DNA of 5,667 nt from Acidobacteriota bacterium (GTDB lineage: Bacteria; Acidobacteriota; HRBIN11), in contig JAUQPV010000182.1 of the NCBI GenBank assembly GCA_030550225.1, positions 1-5,667 of the forward strand. The letters are read 5' to 3'. The notes beneath the pieces were generated by a model that ran no database searches, was not told the DNA's origin, and saw only the letters and a list, made by a program, of their open reading frames with translations. This document shows, piece by piece, positions 5,626 through 5,667 of the stretch; position 1 is the stretch's first letter; each line of letters begins with the position of its first letter. Made by a program: the position numbers and the translations under genes.

Positions 5626-5667
5626 CTACTCCTCGTGGGACATCCAGGTGTAGCGGATCTCGGCCGT
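5626..5667 (-). CDS. C-terminal end of an unidentified gene, rest outside window
   Basis: From the right edge, the - strand frame encodes TAEIRYTWMSHEE and then a TAG at 5626-5628. All 13 sense codons end in G or C, as in strongly expressed frames of GC-rich genomes, while the competing + strand frame from an ATG at 5593 has mixed third positions. A 9-bp hairpin just downstream also fits a gene end. The fragment is too short to name a product. The gene would be upstream of the ATPase on the same strand, but the MITE, hairpin and separate promoter suggest that it is not in the same unit. Confidence 0.5.
   Translation of the reverse strand, partial: TAEIRYTWMSHEE

Noticed and set aside
5593..5667. 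+ strand gene starting at ATG 5593 after a GAGGAGG-like stretch
   Set aside because: The GAGGAGG (5563-5569) is more than 20 bp from the ATG, codon third positions are mixed, and the - strand frame on the same DNA has uniform G/C third positions and a sensible stop and hairpin.

Overview
The window is 5.7 kb of GC-rich bacterial DNA with strongly GC-biased third codon positions. Long open frames run antisense to the real genes, as expected at this composition. No rRNA, tRNA or taxon-specific marker is present, so the lineage cannot be named. The genes fit a free-living, possibly Gram-negative or thermophilic, bacterium, but that is only a guess.

Layout from left to right: (1) the 3' part of a Mut7-C family RNase (PIN-like domain plus zinc ribbon) on the + strand, cut by the window edge; (2) a 157-bp spacer filled by an inverted array of 11-bp repeats; (3) a complete half-size ABC exporter, 592 residues, + strand; (4) a short convergent junction; (5) on the - strand, a two-gene unit read right to left, in which a MoxR/Mg-chelatase-type AAA+ ATPase (489 residues) comes first and a von Willebrand A (VWA) protein (414 residues) second; (6) between these two, a 120-bp spacer built of 7-bp repeats on two opposed arms around a hairpin; (7) a good sigma70-like promoter for this unit; (8) just upstream of that promoter, a 143-bp non-autonomous transposon-like element (MITE) with terminal inverted repeats and an exact 8-bp target duplication; (9) at the right edge, a hairpin and the last 13 codons of another - strand gene.

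How the genes relate: the AAA+ ATPase and the VWA protein are almost certainly partners, since MoxR-type ATPases and MIDAS-containing VWA proteins recur together and act as metal- or cofactor-insertion or complex-remodelling machines. No chlorophyll-pathway gene is seen, so a true magnesium chelatase is unlikely. The ABC exporter and the Mut7-C protein have no visible functional link with this pair.

The most unusual content is in the spacers: the MITE beside the promoter, and two unrelated short-period repeat arrays (11 bp and 7 bp), both arranged as opposed arms. The 7-bp array supplies the ATPase stop codon and touches the ribosome-binding site of the VWA gene.
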